Part shown: positions 15,086 to 23,432 of the stretch, piece after piece
Layout: the number at the start of each line of letters is the position of its first letter
Numbering within the stretch: the first letter of the stretch is position 1
Assembly: GCA_002796345.1 (NCBI GenBank)
Contig: PCXC01000042.1
Span: 1-34,029, forward strand
Length of the DNA: 34,029 nucleotides
Source of the DNA: Deltaproteobacteria bacterium CG11_big_fil_rev_8_21_14_0_20_42_23
Lineage (GTDB): Bacteria; UBA10199; 2-02-FULL-44-16
Reading direction: 5' to 3'
The notes under the pieces: model-generated
Databases searched by the model: none
Told to the model about the DNA's origin: nothing
What the model saw: the letters and a program-made list of their open reading frames with translations, nothing else
Made by a program: the position numbers and the translations under genes

Positions 15086-15274
15086 CTAACGGGGAAATCG
15101 TTCTACTCCGCCTTGCCATGTTCCATCAATTGCAGCCTGAGCAAATTCAATGATTCTTTTTTCAGCGATGGCAATAACTTTTCTTCCTTCTGGTGTTCTT
15201 GTATCTAGCCATGGGTTATGCGCTACTCCTTCAAAAATGCTGATTCCAACAGGATGACCTTCTGCACTGCGCTT
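15086..15274 (-). pseudogene. Detached C-terminal segment of hydrolase copy 1, after an in-frame stop
   Basis: Reading on in the same frame past the TAA at 15275-15277 gives 62 codons and then TAG (15086-15088). The peptide (starts KRSAEGHPVG, includes FEGVAHNPWLD, ends QGGVERFPR) aligns without a gap to the C-terminus of copy 2 (ERERQGFQVG, IEGAGHNPFL, NGGVTRLN). The histidine of HN-P, codon 1000 of the joined frame, is the expected third member of the Ser-Asp-His triad. One base change from CAA, GAA or AAA would create the TAA. Confidence 0.85.
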
Positions 15275-18217
15275 TTATGCTAGGTTTTCCCAGAAACGTT
15301 CACTGCCCTCAGGATAGCTGGTGTCACTATCGCCCACAATATAAGTGGTGGGTGATGGCCTGCCAGTGTAGGGGCGACTTAGATCGTGGTAATCATTGAA
15401 ATGCAAAAGTTGTCCAGCAACTGATTTGCGCAGTGCCCACATAAGCCCTCTTGGGTCATAACGATTTTCGGCAATGGTTGAAAGCCTTGCGAGGTCACGC
15501 ACATTGTATCGAATCCAATCAGGTTTAAAGCCAGAAAGACCAATTTTTCCGGCAAGCAACCTTGGGTATCGATAATCCAACTCGTCAACCACTACCGCTC
15601 CAAAACTTCTTCCCATAACAATGAGAGGTTTCTCGCTTCCATCGTCATTGGGATACTGTGCCTTAAGATAAGCTATGTAAGTAGCAAGGCTGTGAGTGAA
15701 GCTTGTCATGCTCGAGGTAGCGCTACCTCGATCTCCTAAAACGTGATGAGGAGGATCGATGGAAACACCAAAGACACCTTTGCGCGCCAATGTGCGTAAA
15801 ATGGGAACTCCAGAGCCGCCAGAAGACCAGGCACCACTACAACCTGGAAGAAAAAGAAAGAGGTATGGAGATGTTCGTGGATCAACAAGCATTGACTGAA
15901 AGTGTGCGGTGTTAAATCCCGGATGTACAAATCGCTCGATACCATATTCGGCAAGTTTTGTTTCAGCATACACACGTTGGTATGCTTGTGGAATAGGCGT
16001 TGGAGTTGTGCGGTCTGGGATAACATCAAGAAGAGTAAAGAAAATCTTGTCTCCATTTTCTCCAAACTCATATCCCTCTTGAAAAAGATCTCGAATACGT
16101 TCACTTTGTGCGAGTGTGATAAAGTTTTGTGAACATATTTTTTGCAAGAGTTCTAGCAATTCTATTCGATCATTCTCGTTTCCAGACGGAGTTAATTCTA
16201 GCGTTTGCGCATCAAATCGCACAGCAAGCTCTGTGTTATCGGGGAGCATGGTTAAGGCTATATGCAAGCGTTCGAAACTAGTGACAGGGTTTCCCGTGCT
16301 TCCAGTGAGCCAGGCGGCTACTTCGGTGGGAAGTTTTTTCAAAGGTGATCCGTCTTTTGTAACTGGAACCAAATCGATATATGCGCTTCTATCTTCCACA
16401 GGAGGAGGCGCGATGACTAAGCTTGCTCCTTCTGCCATGTGATATACGACGTGCCTGGCCGCAGCGTCAGCAATAATCAAGTCTTCCGGTCTTACAAGAG
16501 TATGATAATGGTTTGAGAGTGACAACTCAAGAGAAGCCAAGGCTTGGGTTAACAGGCCCAATTCAGATGAACTTAGAAAATTCAGGCGATGAAGTTGTGT
16601 ATCATCAATACCGCGTTCTCTTAAGAGAGCCGCTATATCATTTTTTGCATTGGCGATTTCGCTGAAAGAAAGAGAAGTGAGCGTCGTTAGATCTCTAATG
16701 CCCAGTCTCGCCAAAGTGCGAAGCAGCCTTTCTTTAGTTTTAAACCCAGCATTTAAAGCTGCGACAATGTGCTTTTGAAGCATTGCTCTTTCTCTTTGAA
16801 GTTCTTCCAAGGGGCGATCATATCCTTGAGGATTTTCAGCTGAACCCTTATCAAAGTGCCGAGAGAAATAGGCAAGCACAGCATCCAGTTCATCTAACGA
16901 AGCTGCAAGAGTTTTTAGCTCATCTGCCTTTATCTGTGCAGGCGTTTCAGCTTTATGAGGAGAAAGGTTGAATGGTGTAAATGCTGGAGGAGCTTCGCCT
17001 ATGGTTGTTGTTGGTCTTTCGTTTATGTAAGCATGATATGCTTTCCAGAATGCTTCTACTTGTTGGCGGAAAGTTTTTTTCCTTTGAGCTGGTTTTGAAA
17101 GTGTTGCAGCTGCCTCCAGCCAATCAAGAGGGAGGCGTTGAAGGGAGTTGTCATCAGGTTTTTTCAACTGCACATTGTGAAGAGCTAAAACGCGAGTTAT
17201 TTTTTGCACTGCAGCGAAGCTGTCTATCCCGGGTATTGCAAATAGTTCATCTGGAGTAAGAGTTCCCATGCTGCTTATGGTTCGGAGGCCTTGGGGTGCA
17301 AGTAACAAAGCTCTCACTTGTGTTTCCGAAAGGAAAACGTCTTTGCTTGTGTCTCCTAAGTTTTGGATGTCATCATTGCTTGCATCAGCAAAGTCCGCAG
17401 ATGAAAAAGAGGCTTGATTAAGAGCTGATATGTCGAAGGCGAGTAAAGCTTGATTTAACTGCCGAAAGGTCTCTGCGCCATGTAACTCAAGCCTTTTCAT
17501 TGCGCGCTCTTCTATGCCACCAGGTTTTTTTATCAGTGTAGTAAGTGCATGTCTTTGAAAGCCATTGCTTTGAAGGGTACGGAGCTCATCGAAGAGAGAA
17601 GCTGTTTTTTCATTTTTTCTAAACTCTAGTGCTTCAATAAGAGAATGCACTCCGTGTACGGCTAACTCATTTGCAAGGGCGTCCAGCTTTGTTTGAAAAG
17701 CTGAACTGCCTGGGTTGAATTCTAAGCGAAATGCTTCAGTCAAACCTAACCTTATTGGTGTGGTAAGTTTATTTATAAGCTGTGCGCGGTCCCGGTCGTT
17801 GGTATCAAGAAGCCGAGGTGCATTGTTAACAACATGTGCCCGTATTGCGAGGCTCACAGCTTTTTGTGCTAGCTGTGTGTAGTGTGTTTCCATGAGAAGG
17901 CCAAACTGAGCCTGTGTAAAAGAAGCAAGGTGTTCTTTTGTTTGGATTCCGCTCTCCAGTATTCTCTTCGCTGTAGGTGTAGCAACGTCAGCTATGTGTT
18001 GTGGTGATGCAACAGAAGTTGAAAAACGAAGTGGTCCAGCAAGATTTGTTCCTTGAGCGAAAACAGAAAGCCTAGCTCTGAATGTTTCCGTGCAACGTGC
18101 GCCATCAACGATGTGCGCGGCAATAGAACTTCGAGCAAAAGGAACAGAGGTCATGCCGCTGGGTAAGGTAACCCTTGTAAGAAGTGGAGTTGGAAGGGGT
18201 GGAAAATTTGTATTCAT
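15275..18217 (-). CDS. Giant alpha/beta-hydrolase protein, copy 1 (truncated by an in-frame stop)
   Basis: A 980-residue protein, homologous to the protein at 23492-26506. The N-terminal 600 residues are mostly helical and contain at least two HhH or alpha-CTD-like modules (LAPQGLRTISSMGTLTPDEL; LARLGIRDLTTLTSLSFSEI). Residues from about 780 form an alpha/beta-hydrolase: LFLFLPGCSGAWSSGGSG as the oxyanion region, the nucleophile elbow GRSFG with Ser871, and VGDSDTSYP with Asp965. The TAA at 15275 removes the histidine segment, so the product is probably inactive unless the stop is read through. No signal peptide is evident. Its start overlaps the upstream small gene as ATGA. Substrate unknown. 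Confidence 0.75.
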   Translation of the reverse strand: MNTNFPPLPTPLLTRVTLPSGMTSVPFARSSIAAHIVDGARCTETFRARLSVFAQGTNLAGPLRFSTSVASPQHIADVATPTAKRILESGIQTKEHLASFTQAQFGLLMETHYTQLAQKAVSLAIRAHVVNNAPRLLDTNDRDRAQLINKLTTPIRLGLTEAFRLEFNPGSSAFQTKLDALANELAVHGVHSLIEALEFRKNEKTASLFDELRTLQSNGFQRHALTTLIKKPGGIEERAMKRLELHGAETFRQLNQALLAFDISALNQASFSSADFADASNDDIQNLGDTSKDVFLSETQVRALLLAPQGLRTISSMGTLTPDELFAIPGIDSFAAVQKITRVLALHNVQLKKPDDNSLQRLPLDWLEAAATLSKPAQRKKTFRQQVEAFWKAYHAYINERPTTTIGEAPPAFTPFNLSPHKAETPAQIKADELKTLAASLDELDAVLAYFSRHFDKGSAENPQGYDRPLEELQRERAMLQKHIVAALNAGFKTKERLLRTLARLGIRDLTTLTSLSFSEIANAKNDIAALLRERGIDDTQLHRLNFLSSSELGLLTQALASLELSLSNHYHTLVRPEDLIIADAAARHVVYHMAEGASLVIAPPPVEDRSAYIDLVPVTKDGSPLKKLPTEVAAWLTGSTGNPVTSFERLHIALTMLPDNTELAVRFDAQTLELTPSGNENDRIELLELLQKICSQNFITLAQSERIRDLFQEGYEFGENGDKIFFTLLDVIPDRTTPTPIPQAYQRVYAETKLAEYGIERFVHPGFNTAHFQSMLVDPRTSPYLFLFLPGCSGAWSSGGSGVPILRTLARKGVFGVSIDPPHHVLGDRGSATSSMTSFTHSLATYIAYLKAQYPNDDGSEKPLIVMGRSFGAVVVDELDYRYPRLLAGKIGLSGFKPDWIRYNVRDLARLSTIAENRYDPRGLMWALRKSVAGQLLHFNDYHDLSRPYTGRPSPTTYIVGDSDTSYPEGSERFWENLA

Positions 18218-18429
18218 GCCTTATCCCTTCTGCGAAACCCATTTTGGATGGTGGCTTTATCCATAGTTTTCTTATCGCTTAAAGCTTGGAAAAGTTGCGT
18301 TTTCTTTTTTTCGAGATTGGATGGGGCTTTAAGAAGCGATGACAAGATAAAAAGCTGAGGGCAAAAGGCTCTCTTGGTGCTTGTCTTTTGAAGTAATAGG
18401 CTGATTGTATGTGCCAAACTGCATGTCAT
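18214..18429 (-). CDS. Small protein translationally coupled to hydrolase copy 1
   Basis: A 71-residue ORF. The ATG at 18429 has AGGAG 6 nt upstream; the longer frame to 18501 has no such site. The peptide is basic, with an N-terminal hydrophobic part (MTCSLAHTISLLLQK) and a polar end (FRRRDKA). Its stop overlaps the ATG of the large gene (ATGA), so ribosomes ending here would start the hydrolase. Copy 2 has a 20-codon ORF in the same place with the same ATGA join but no clear sequence similarity. That suggests the coupling matters more than the peptide. No family recognised. Confidence 0.6.
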   Translation of the reverse strand: MTCSLAHTISLLLQKTSTKRAFCPQLFILSSLLKAPSNLEKKKTQLFQALSDKKTMDKATIQNGFRRRDKA

Positions 18430-18499
18430 GGTGTGCTCCTTGAGCCTGAGATAAAAGAATTCAAGCAAGGTTCTACGGGTGTGTAACGAAAGAGACTCC

Positions 18500-18540
18500 A
18501 AATTGTAGGGGAGGGGGTTATTTAGGGGTAGGAACCCCTA
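18500..18540 (-). promoter_or_regulatory. Conserved hairpin and C-rich tract in the leader of hydrolase copy 1
   Basis: On the minus strand TAGGGG, a 6-nt loop and CCCCTA form a hairpin, continued as CCCCTAAATAA, then CCCCCTCCCC and TACAATTTG. The same order, GGGG-loop-CCCCTAAA-ATA-CCCCCC-AA-CCCCCC-TTAATTTG, is at 23337-23378 before copy 2 and in the same orientation. Its opposite strand has four G runs and could fold as a G-quadruplex. It is probably a cis-acting RNA or DNA element. Confidence 0.6.
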
Positions 18541-18628
18541 GCAGACCTAGGTTAAGCAGGGCGCGAAGAGACAGAGAAAGCACAAGAGTTTTGCTGAAAG
18601 AGAGAGAGTTGTTCGTTAAATGTGCCAT
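18518..18628 (-). CDS. Leader ORF of hydrolase copy 1 (36 codons)
   Basis: A 36-codon ORF starting MAHLTNNSLSFSKTL and ending GLLGVPTPK, with leucine- and serine-rich content. Its ATG is 12 nt from the -10 box of the TTGACA promoter, and its stop falls inside the conserved hairpin/C-rich element. The 29-codon ORF before copy 2 shares Met-X-His at the start and an SFS motif encoded by the same TCTTTCAGCAA block. The ORF could be a leader peptide or be incidental to a conserved RNA. Confidence 0.4.
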   Translation of the reverse strand: MAHLTNNSLSFSKTLVLSLSLRALLNLGLLGVPTPK

Positions 18629-18640
18629 GTCTTGCGGAGA

Positions 18641-18670
18641 GCCCTAACAAGAAAAGAAATTCCTTGTCAA
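18641..18670 (-). promoter_or_regulatory. Promoter of the hydrolase copy 1 leader
   Basis: On the minus strand TTGACA (complement of 18665-18670), an 18-bp spacer, then TAGGGC (complement of 18641-18646). The promoter before copy 2 has the same TTGACAAG start and the same 18-bp spacing, which argues for shared origin and function. Confidence 0.6.
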
Positions 18671-18693
18671 ATTTTTTTTGAAATGACTTCTGC

Positions 18694-18722
18694 TAGACAT
18701 GAAGCCACCGTCATGTTAGCCA
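18694..18722 (+). promoter_or_regulatory. Possible promoter of gatC, leaderless
   Basis: TAGACA (18694-18699), a 17-bp spacer, TAGCCA (18717-18722), then 7 nt to the gatC ATG at 18730. No Shine-Dalgarno site lies before the ATG. The -35 box is imperfect, but spacing and -10 type match other promoters in the window. Confidence 0.35.
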
Positions 18723-18729
18723 GCCTCCC

Positions 18730-19023
18730 ATGTCAGAAATAAAGGAAATTATCCGAAAAACGACAACGCTCGCAAGGCTTGAATTAAGCGAGTCCGAGTT
18801 ACAACCACTCATTTCAAAAGTGGAATCCATTTTAGCTTTCGTAAAAAAACTCGAAGAGCTTGATGTGAGTGCGGTGGAACCTATGTCGCATGCCGTCTCT
18901 GTTTCCGGAGTACTTCGAGAAGATGTGGTGAAAACTTCCACGCATGCCGAAAACATTAAAACACTTTTCCCCGAAAAAGATGGTCCTTATCTTCAAGTTC
19001 CAAAGGTTTTAGATCATGAGTAA
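18730..19023 (+). CDS. gatC: Aspartyl/glutamyl-tRNA amidotransferase subunit C
   Basis: The small scaffold subunit of GatCAB, which turns misacylated Glu-tRNA(Gln) or Asp-tRNA(Asn) into the correct aminoacyl-tRNA. The 97 residues show the family pattern: an N-terminal helix ending [12 protein letters not shown], then [24 protein letters not shown] and the C-terminal [14 protein letters not shown]. Its stop overlaps the gatA start by 8 bp. The presence of the full gatCAB set implies that this organism lacks GlnRS, AsnRS, or both, which cannot be checked here. Confidence 0.95.
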   Translation: MSEIKEIIRKTTTLARLELSESELQPLISKVESILAFVKKLEELDVSAVEPMSHAVSVSGVLREDVVKTSTHAENIKTLFPEKDGPYLQVPKVLDHE

Positions 19024-20479
19024 TCTTACATCGTCCACGTTGGCAGAAACAAGAGATCTGCTTCGAAAAAAAGAAATCACTTCAGAAGAAGTCACTCGCG
19101 CTTACCTCGATGCGATTCGTGCAAAAGATGAAACACTCAACTGTTTTGTGCATGTGTGCGAAGATCTTGCTCTTGAGAGAGCCAGAGAAACAGATGCTTT
19201 GCGGGCGACAGGAAATGATAAGCCTTTGCTTGGTTTGCCTTTTGCGTTGAAAGATATTTTTCTCACCGAAGGTATTCCCACAACCTGCGCTTCAAAAATG
19301 TTGAAAAATTATACTGCAGCTTACACCGGAACAGCAGTGAAAAAACTACACGATGCCGGAACAGTATTGCTGGGAAAACTGAACATGGATGAGTTTGCCA
19401 TGGGGTCCACAAACGAACATTCTGTTTTTGGACCGGTTAAAAATCCATGGAATCCACAGTATATTCCTGGAGGTTCAAGCGGTGGTTCTGCAGCAGCAAC
19501 CTCCGCAGACCTTTGTGTGGCAAGCCTTGGAACGGATACTGGAGGTTCCATTCGTCAGCCGGCAAGCATGTGCGGTGTTGTGGGAATAAAGCCAACCTAT
19601 GGCAGAGTTTCTCGTTATGGCGTCATTGCCTTTGCGTCTTCGCTTGATCAAGTTGGTCCACTTACGAAAGATGTTCGCGATGCAGCCCTTGTGCTGGAAG
19701 CTATTGCGGGCCACGATGAAAACGATGCCACTTCACTCAACGTGCCTGTCCCAGAATATTCTAAAGTGCTTGGCAAAGATATTGCGGGAATAAAAGTGGG
19801 GATTCCTAAAGAATATTTTATTGATGGAATTGATAAAGACGTGAAGGCCTGTGTTCATGCGGCTTTGAAGCAACTAGAAAATCTTGGTGCAAAGCTTGTG
19901 GACATCTCACTTCCACACACTGAATATGCAGTCCCAACGTATTATATTCTAGCTCCAGCCGAAGCATCTTCCAACTTAGCGCGCTATGATGGCGTACGTT
20001 ACGGTTATCGTCATAACGCACAAGACTTAAACGATATGTACAAGCTTTCCCGCAGCGAAGGTTTTGGCGACGAAGTAAAGCTTCGTATCTTACTTGGAAC
20101 ATTTGTTCTTTCAAGTGGATACTACGATGCCTACTATTTGCGTGCACAAAAAGTGCGTCAGTTGATTAAGCAAGATTTTGATAAGGTATTTAAAGAAGTT
20201 GATGTGATTGTTTCTCCGGTTGCTCCAACAGCTGCATTTAAATTTAACGAAAAAAGCGAAGATCCAGTACAGATGTATTTGAATGACATTTTAACTATTC
20301 CAACAAGTTTGGCTGGTCTTCCGGGAATGTCGGTTCCATGCGGGTTTACGGGTGATGGCCTTCCAGTTGGAATGCAAATTATTGGAAAAGCGCTTGATGA
20401 AGAAACATTATTTCAAGTGGCTTATGCTTATGAACAATCAAGTGAATGGCATTTGAAAAAGCCGTCTTTGTCATTGTGA
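19016..20479 (+). CDS. gatA: Aspartyl/glutamyl-tRNA amidotransferase subunit A
   Basis: The amidase subunit that releases ammonia from glutamine for the GatB active site. The 487 residues carry the amidase-signature triad at the family's standard positions: Lys79 (PFALKD), Ser154 in [10 protein letters not shown], and Ser178 in DTGGSIRQP. Length and ending are typical. It overlaps gatC by 8 bp. The 148 bp to gatB contain a palindromic repeat (20505-20599), which may affect the ratio of A to B subunits made from one message. Confidence 0.97.
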   Translation: MSNLTSSTLAETRDLLRKKEITSEEVTRAYLDAIRAKDETLNCFVHVCEDLALERARETDALRATGNDKPLLGLPFALKDIFLTEGIPTTCASKMLKNYTAAYTGTAVKKLHDAGTVLLGKLNMDEFAMGSTNEHSVFGPVKNPWNPQYIPGGSSGGSAAATSADLCVASLGTDTGGSIRQPASMCGVVGIKPTYGRVSRYGVIAFASSLDQVGPLTKDVRDAALVLEAIAGHDENDATSLNVPVPEYSKVLGKDIAGIKVGIPKEYFIDGIDKDVKACVHAALKQLENLGAKLVDISLPHTEYAVPTYYILAPAEASSNLARYDGVRYGYRHNAQDLNDMYKLSRSEGFGDEVKLRILLGTFVLSSGYYDAYYLRAQKVRQLIKQDFDKVFKEVDVIVSPVAPTAAFKFNEKSEDPVQMYLNDILTIPTSLAGLPGMSVPCGFTGDGLPVGMQIIGKALDEETLFQVAYAYEQSSEWHLKKPSLSL

Positions 20480-20504
20480 AGGTAGCCATTCAGTAATATT
20501 TTTT

Positions 20505-20599
20505 TGTCATCACGAGGAGTGAGTCGACGTGGTGATCTCGATTTTTCAATTGTTCGAGTAGATTGCCACATTTTTGTTTCACAAAAACTCGCAATGACA
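20505..20599. repeat. Dispersed palindromic repeat between gatA and gatB
   Basis: Begins TGTCATCACGAGGAG and ends CTCGCAATGACA. The inner arms GGTGATCTCGA and TAGATTGCCACA follow the family layout TGTCAT...GATCT...AGATTGCCAC...ATGACA. It separates two genes that need equal expression. Confidence 0.65.
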
Positions 20600-20627
20600 G
20601 ATTAACATTTTTTTTGAAAGTGATCAC

Positions 20628-22058
20628 ATGAAGTATGAAATTGTAATTGGCCTTGAAGTTCATGCGCAGCTTAATACCAACACCAAAATGTATTGCTCGT
20701 GTTCAACTGCGTTTGGCGATGAGGCAAATATTCACATCTGTCCTGTCTGTACTGCGCAGCCAGGTGCTTTGCCGGTGGTGAACCGCCAGGCTATTGAAAA
20801 AGCCATCAAGGCTGGTTTAGCGCTAAGCTGCGAAATTCATCACACGAGTGTTTTTTCCAGAAAAAATTATTTTTATCCCGATCTTACGAAAGGCTATCAA
20901 ATTTCTCAGTTTGATTTACCTCTTTGTACCAATGGAAAATTAGAAATCGCGCTTGAAAACGAAGAAATAAAATCAATTCACCTTCAACGTATTCACTTGG
21001 AAGAAGATGCAGGCAAGTTGCTTCATGACGAAGGCCATGCCGATAAAAGCCATGTTGACTACAATCGCTGTGGCACGCCGCTTATTGAAATTGTTTCTGG
21101 CCCCGATATGCGCAGTGCTGAAGAAGCAAGTTTATACCTTAAAAAACTTCATGCCGTTTTGGTGTACCTCGATGTGTGCGACGGAAATTTACAAGAAGGC
21201 AATTTTCGATGCGATGCCAATGTTTCCATCAGACCAGTTGGCGAAAAAAAGTTTGGCATGAGAACGGAAATGAAAAATTTAAATTCATTTCGTGCGGTGG
21301 AAAGAGCTATTCGTTACGAAGCGCTACGACATCAAAAAATTATTGAAGAAGGTGGAAGTATTGTTCAAGAAACAAGGCTTTGGGATGATGCAAAAGGTTC
21401 AACGCATTCTATGCGCAGCAAAGAGGAAGCTCATGACTACCGCTACTTTCCCGACCCCGACTTATTGCCGCTTGAAGTAAATGTGGCTTGGATAGAAAAA
21501 GTGAAAGCCGAACTTCCAGAACTTGCCACGGAAAAAGCGAAGCGCTTTGTTTCTGAGTATGACATTCCAGAATATGATGCCCAAGTGCTTACAGCCGATA
21601 AACACCTTGCGCATTATTTTGAAAAAGTAGTGAGCATTTACAATGCCCCGAAAAAAATTTCAAATTGGATCATGACTGAGTTGCTTCGGGAATTAAATCT
21701 TGAAGGTATTTTCATTTCCAACTGCAACATAAAACCAGAGTCACTGGCCGCACTTGTAAAAGCAGTAGAAGAAAAAGAAATTTCAGGAAAAATTGGAAAA
21801 GAAGTTTTCTTGCTTATGTACAAAACAGGTTCATCCCCAAAGCAAATCATTGCAGAGCAAGGGTTTGCCATGGTGAGTGATACAGGTGAGCTTGAAAAAT
21901 GTATCGACGAAGTTCTAAGCGAAAATCCAAAACAACTTGCAGATTATAAATCTGGAAAAGATAAACTTTTCGGTTTTTTTGTGGGTCAGGTTATGAAAAA
22001 AACAAAAGGTCAAGCAAGTCCAGATCTTGTGAATGAACTTTTAAAAAAGAAGCTCTAG
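20628..22058 (+). CDS. gatB: Aspartyl/glutamyl-tRNA amidotransferase subunit B
   Basis: The tRNA-binding and transamidase subunit, which phosphorylates and amidates the misacylated residue. The 476 residues start with the family's EIVIGLEVHAQLNTNTKMYC. The four zinc-binding cysteines are Cys23, Cys25, Cys38 and Cys41. Later landmarks include FYPDLTKGYQISQ, DYNRCGTPLIEIVS, ANVSIRP and RTEMKNLNSF. The C-terminal helical YqeY-like tail ends VMKKTKGQASPDLVNELL. The gene follows gatA after a repeat and is followed by another repeat, then mtnA. Confidence 0.97.
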   Translation: MKYEIVIGLEVHAQLNTNTKMYCSCSTAFGDEANIHICPVCTAQPGALPVVNRQAIEKAIKAGLALSCEIHHTSVFSRKNYFYPDLTKGYQISQFDLPLCTNGKLEIALENEEIKSIHLQRIHLEEDAGKLLHDEGHADKSHVDYNRCGTPLIEIVSGPDMRSAEEASLYLKKLHAVLVYLDVCDGNLQEGNFRCDANVSIRPVGEKKFGMRTEMKNLNSFRAVERAIRYEALRHQKIIEEGGSIVQETRLWDDAKGSTHSMRSKEEAHDYRYFPDPDLLPLEVNVAWIEKVKAELPELATEKAKRFVSEYDIPEYDAQVLTADKHLAHYFEKVVSIYNAPKKISNWIMTELLRELNLEGIFISNCNIKPESLAALVKAVEEKEISGKIGKEVFLLMYKTGSSPKQIIAEQGFAMVSDTGELEKCIDEVLSENPKQLADYKSGKDKLFGFFVGQVMKKTKGQASPDLVNELLKKKL

Positions 22059-22074
22059 AAACCAGTACGTTAAC

Positions 22075-22143
22075 TGTCATCCTGAACGAAGTGAAGGATC
22101 TCCGCGTAAACACAGTAGATTCTTCGCTTTGCTCAGAATGACA
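22075..22143. repeat. Dispersed palindromic repeat between gatB and mtnA
   Basis: TGTCATCCTGAACGAAGTGAAGGATCT at the left and AGATTCTTCGCTTTGCTCAGAATGACA at the right form one long imperfect hairpin. This is the classic form of the repeat. It ends just before the mtnA ribosome site AAGGAAG. Confidence 0.75.
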
Positions 22144-22154
22144 AGGAAGTGATT

Positions 22155-23189
22155 ATGCTCATCAAAACCATTCAGTGGAAAGAAAATAAAATTATTCTTC
22201 TCGATCAACGAAAGCTTCCACACGAGGAAGTGTATCTCGAATATGAAGATTACGAATCACTTGCCCGAGCTATTGAAATTATGGTGGTGCGTGGAGCTCC
22301 CGCAATTGGTGTAGCTGCGGCTTATGGTGTTGCACTTGGAAGTTTTGGCATCGGGGTAAAAACGTTTGCCGAATTTTTTGATCGCATTGCTGTTATTTGT
22401 GATAGGCTTGCCAGCACACGTCCAACGGCAGTAAATTTATCTTGGGCTTTGGAACGCATGAAAAAGTGTGTTGTGGAAAATGCAAAACTTCCTTTGGAAA
22501 GTATTAAGCAAAAATTGAAAGAAGAAGCTGTCCTCACTCATGAAGAAGATATTTCAAATTGCAAAAAAATGGGCGAATTTGGCGCAGCACTTTTTTCAGA
22601 TGGTGATAATGTGCTCACGCATTGCAATGCCGGCGGCTTAGCCACCGGTGGTTTTGGAACGGCGCTTGGTGTTCTTTATACTGCCGAACAACATGGAAAA
22701 AGTTTGTCAGTCTATGCAGATGAAACGCGTCCACGTCTTCAAGGCGCAAGCCTTACCGCATGGGAGCTTCAGAAGTATGGCGTTCATGTAACGGTGATTA
22801 CAGATAACATGGCTGCAAGTTTGATGAAGGCAGGAAAGGTAGACAAAATCATTGTTGGTGCCGATCGCATTGCCAAAAATGGAGATGTGGCCAACAAGAT
22901 TGGCACCTACAGCCTTGCTGTACTTGCACACTATCACAAGATTCCATTTTACGTAGCTGCACCGCTTTCTACGTTTGATCGAAATGCAAAAACGGGTGAA
23001 GATATTCCTATCGAAGAACGTGCCGAACAGGAAGTGAGCCATATAGGCTCATTTCACGTCACTCCAAAACACGTGTCCATTTATAATCCTGCATTTGATG
23101 TGACTCCACATGGTCTTATTACTGCCATCATCACGGAAAAGGGAATTTTAGAGGCACCCTTTGTGCGTTCGATTTCAGAACTTTTTTAA
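22155..23189 (+). CDS. mtnA: S-methyl-5-thioribose-1-phosphate isomerase MtnA
   Basis: Converts 5-methylthioribose-1-phosphate to the ribulose form in methionine salvage. The length is 344 residues from the ATG at 22155, which has AAGGAAG 5 nt upstream; a GTG at 22149 would overlap that site. Landmarks are VRGAPAIGVAAAYG, NLSWALERM, the catalytic Cys157 in THCNAGG, YADETRPRLQG and the catalytic Asp237 in VGADRIAKNGD. The IPIEER motif near the end is present. No other salvage gene (mtnK, mtnB, mtnN) is nearby. The fold is shared with eIF2B-like proteins, but the Cys and Asp support the enzyme. Confidence 0.95.
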   Translation: MLIKTIQWKENKIILLDQRKLPHEEVYLEYEDYESLARAIEIMVVRGAPAIGVAAAYGVALGSFGIGVKTFAEFFDRIAVICDRLASTRPTAVNLSWALERMKKCVVENAKLPLESIKQKLKEEAVLTHEEDISNCKKMGEFGAALFSDGDNVLTHCNAGGLATGGFGTALGVLYTAEQHGKSLSVYADETRPRLQGASLTAWELQKYGVHVTVITDNMAASLMKAGKVDKIIVGADRIAKNGDVANKIGTYSLAVLAHYHKIPFYVAAPLSTFDRNAKTGEDIPIEERAEQEVSHIGSFHVTPKHVSIYNPAFDVTPHGLITAIITEKGILEAPFVRSISELF

Positions 23190-23217
23190 AAAAATAAGCT
23201 CAGTTTGTTTTTTTTCT

Positions 23218-23247
23218 TTGACAAGAAAGCCTTGTTGCTACTAGCTT
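23218..23247 (+). promoter_or_regulatory. Promoter of the hydrolase copy 2 leader
   Basis: TTGACA (23218-23223), an 18-bp spacer, TAGCTT (23242-23247), then 7 nt to the ATG of the leader ORF at 23255. It matches the copy 1 promoter in its -35 box, the following AAG and the spacer length. Confidence 0.65.
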
Positions 23248-23254
23248 GGCCGTG

Positions 23255-23344
23255 ATGTCACACAATATGAAAAAACAAGCCTCCTCTTCTTTCAGCAATG
23301 CGTTTGCTTGTTCTTTCTATTTCTCTTTCTATTTTTGGGGCTAA
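23255..23344 (+). CDS. Leader ORF of hydrolase copy 2 (29 codons)
   Basis: A 29-codon ORF, MSHNMKKQASSSFSNAFACS then an aromatic-rich end FYFSFYFWG. It begins 7 nt after the -10 box and stops in the loop of the conserved hairpin. Compared with the copy 1 leader it keeps Met-X-His and SFS, but the second half differs. The ending is rich in Phe, Tyr and Trp, which might matter if it is an attenuator peptide; that is speculation. Confidence 0.4.
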   Translation: MSHNMKKQASSSFSNAFACSFYFSFYFWG

Positions 23345-23378
23345 TCCCCTAAAATACCCCCCAACCCCCCTTAATTTG
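23337..23378 (+). promoter_or_regulatory. Conserved hairpin and C-rich tract in the leader of hydrolase copy 2
   Basis: GGGG (23337-23340), a 5-nt loop, CCCCTAAA (23346-23353), then two CCCCCC runs (23357-23362 and 23365-23370) and TTAATTTG. It matches 18500-18540 in order and orientation. The complementary strand could form a G-quadruplex. Confidence 0.6.
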
Positions 23379-23432
23379 TCTGTTTTTTTCAATCTCACTC
23401 AGAGAGAAGTTTTTAGCGTTTAGGAGTTTTTT

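Noticed and set aside
15275-15290. Frameshift as the explanation for the short hydrolase copy 1
   Set aside because: The homologous tail continues in the same frame, and the alignment to copy 2 has no gap, so only a stop codon interrupts it.
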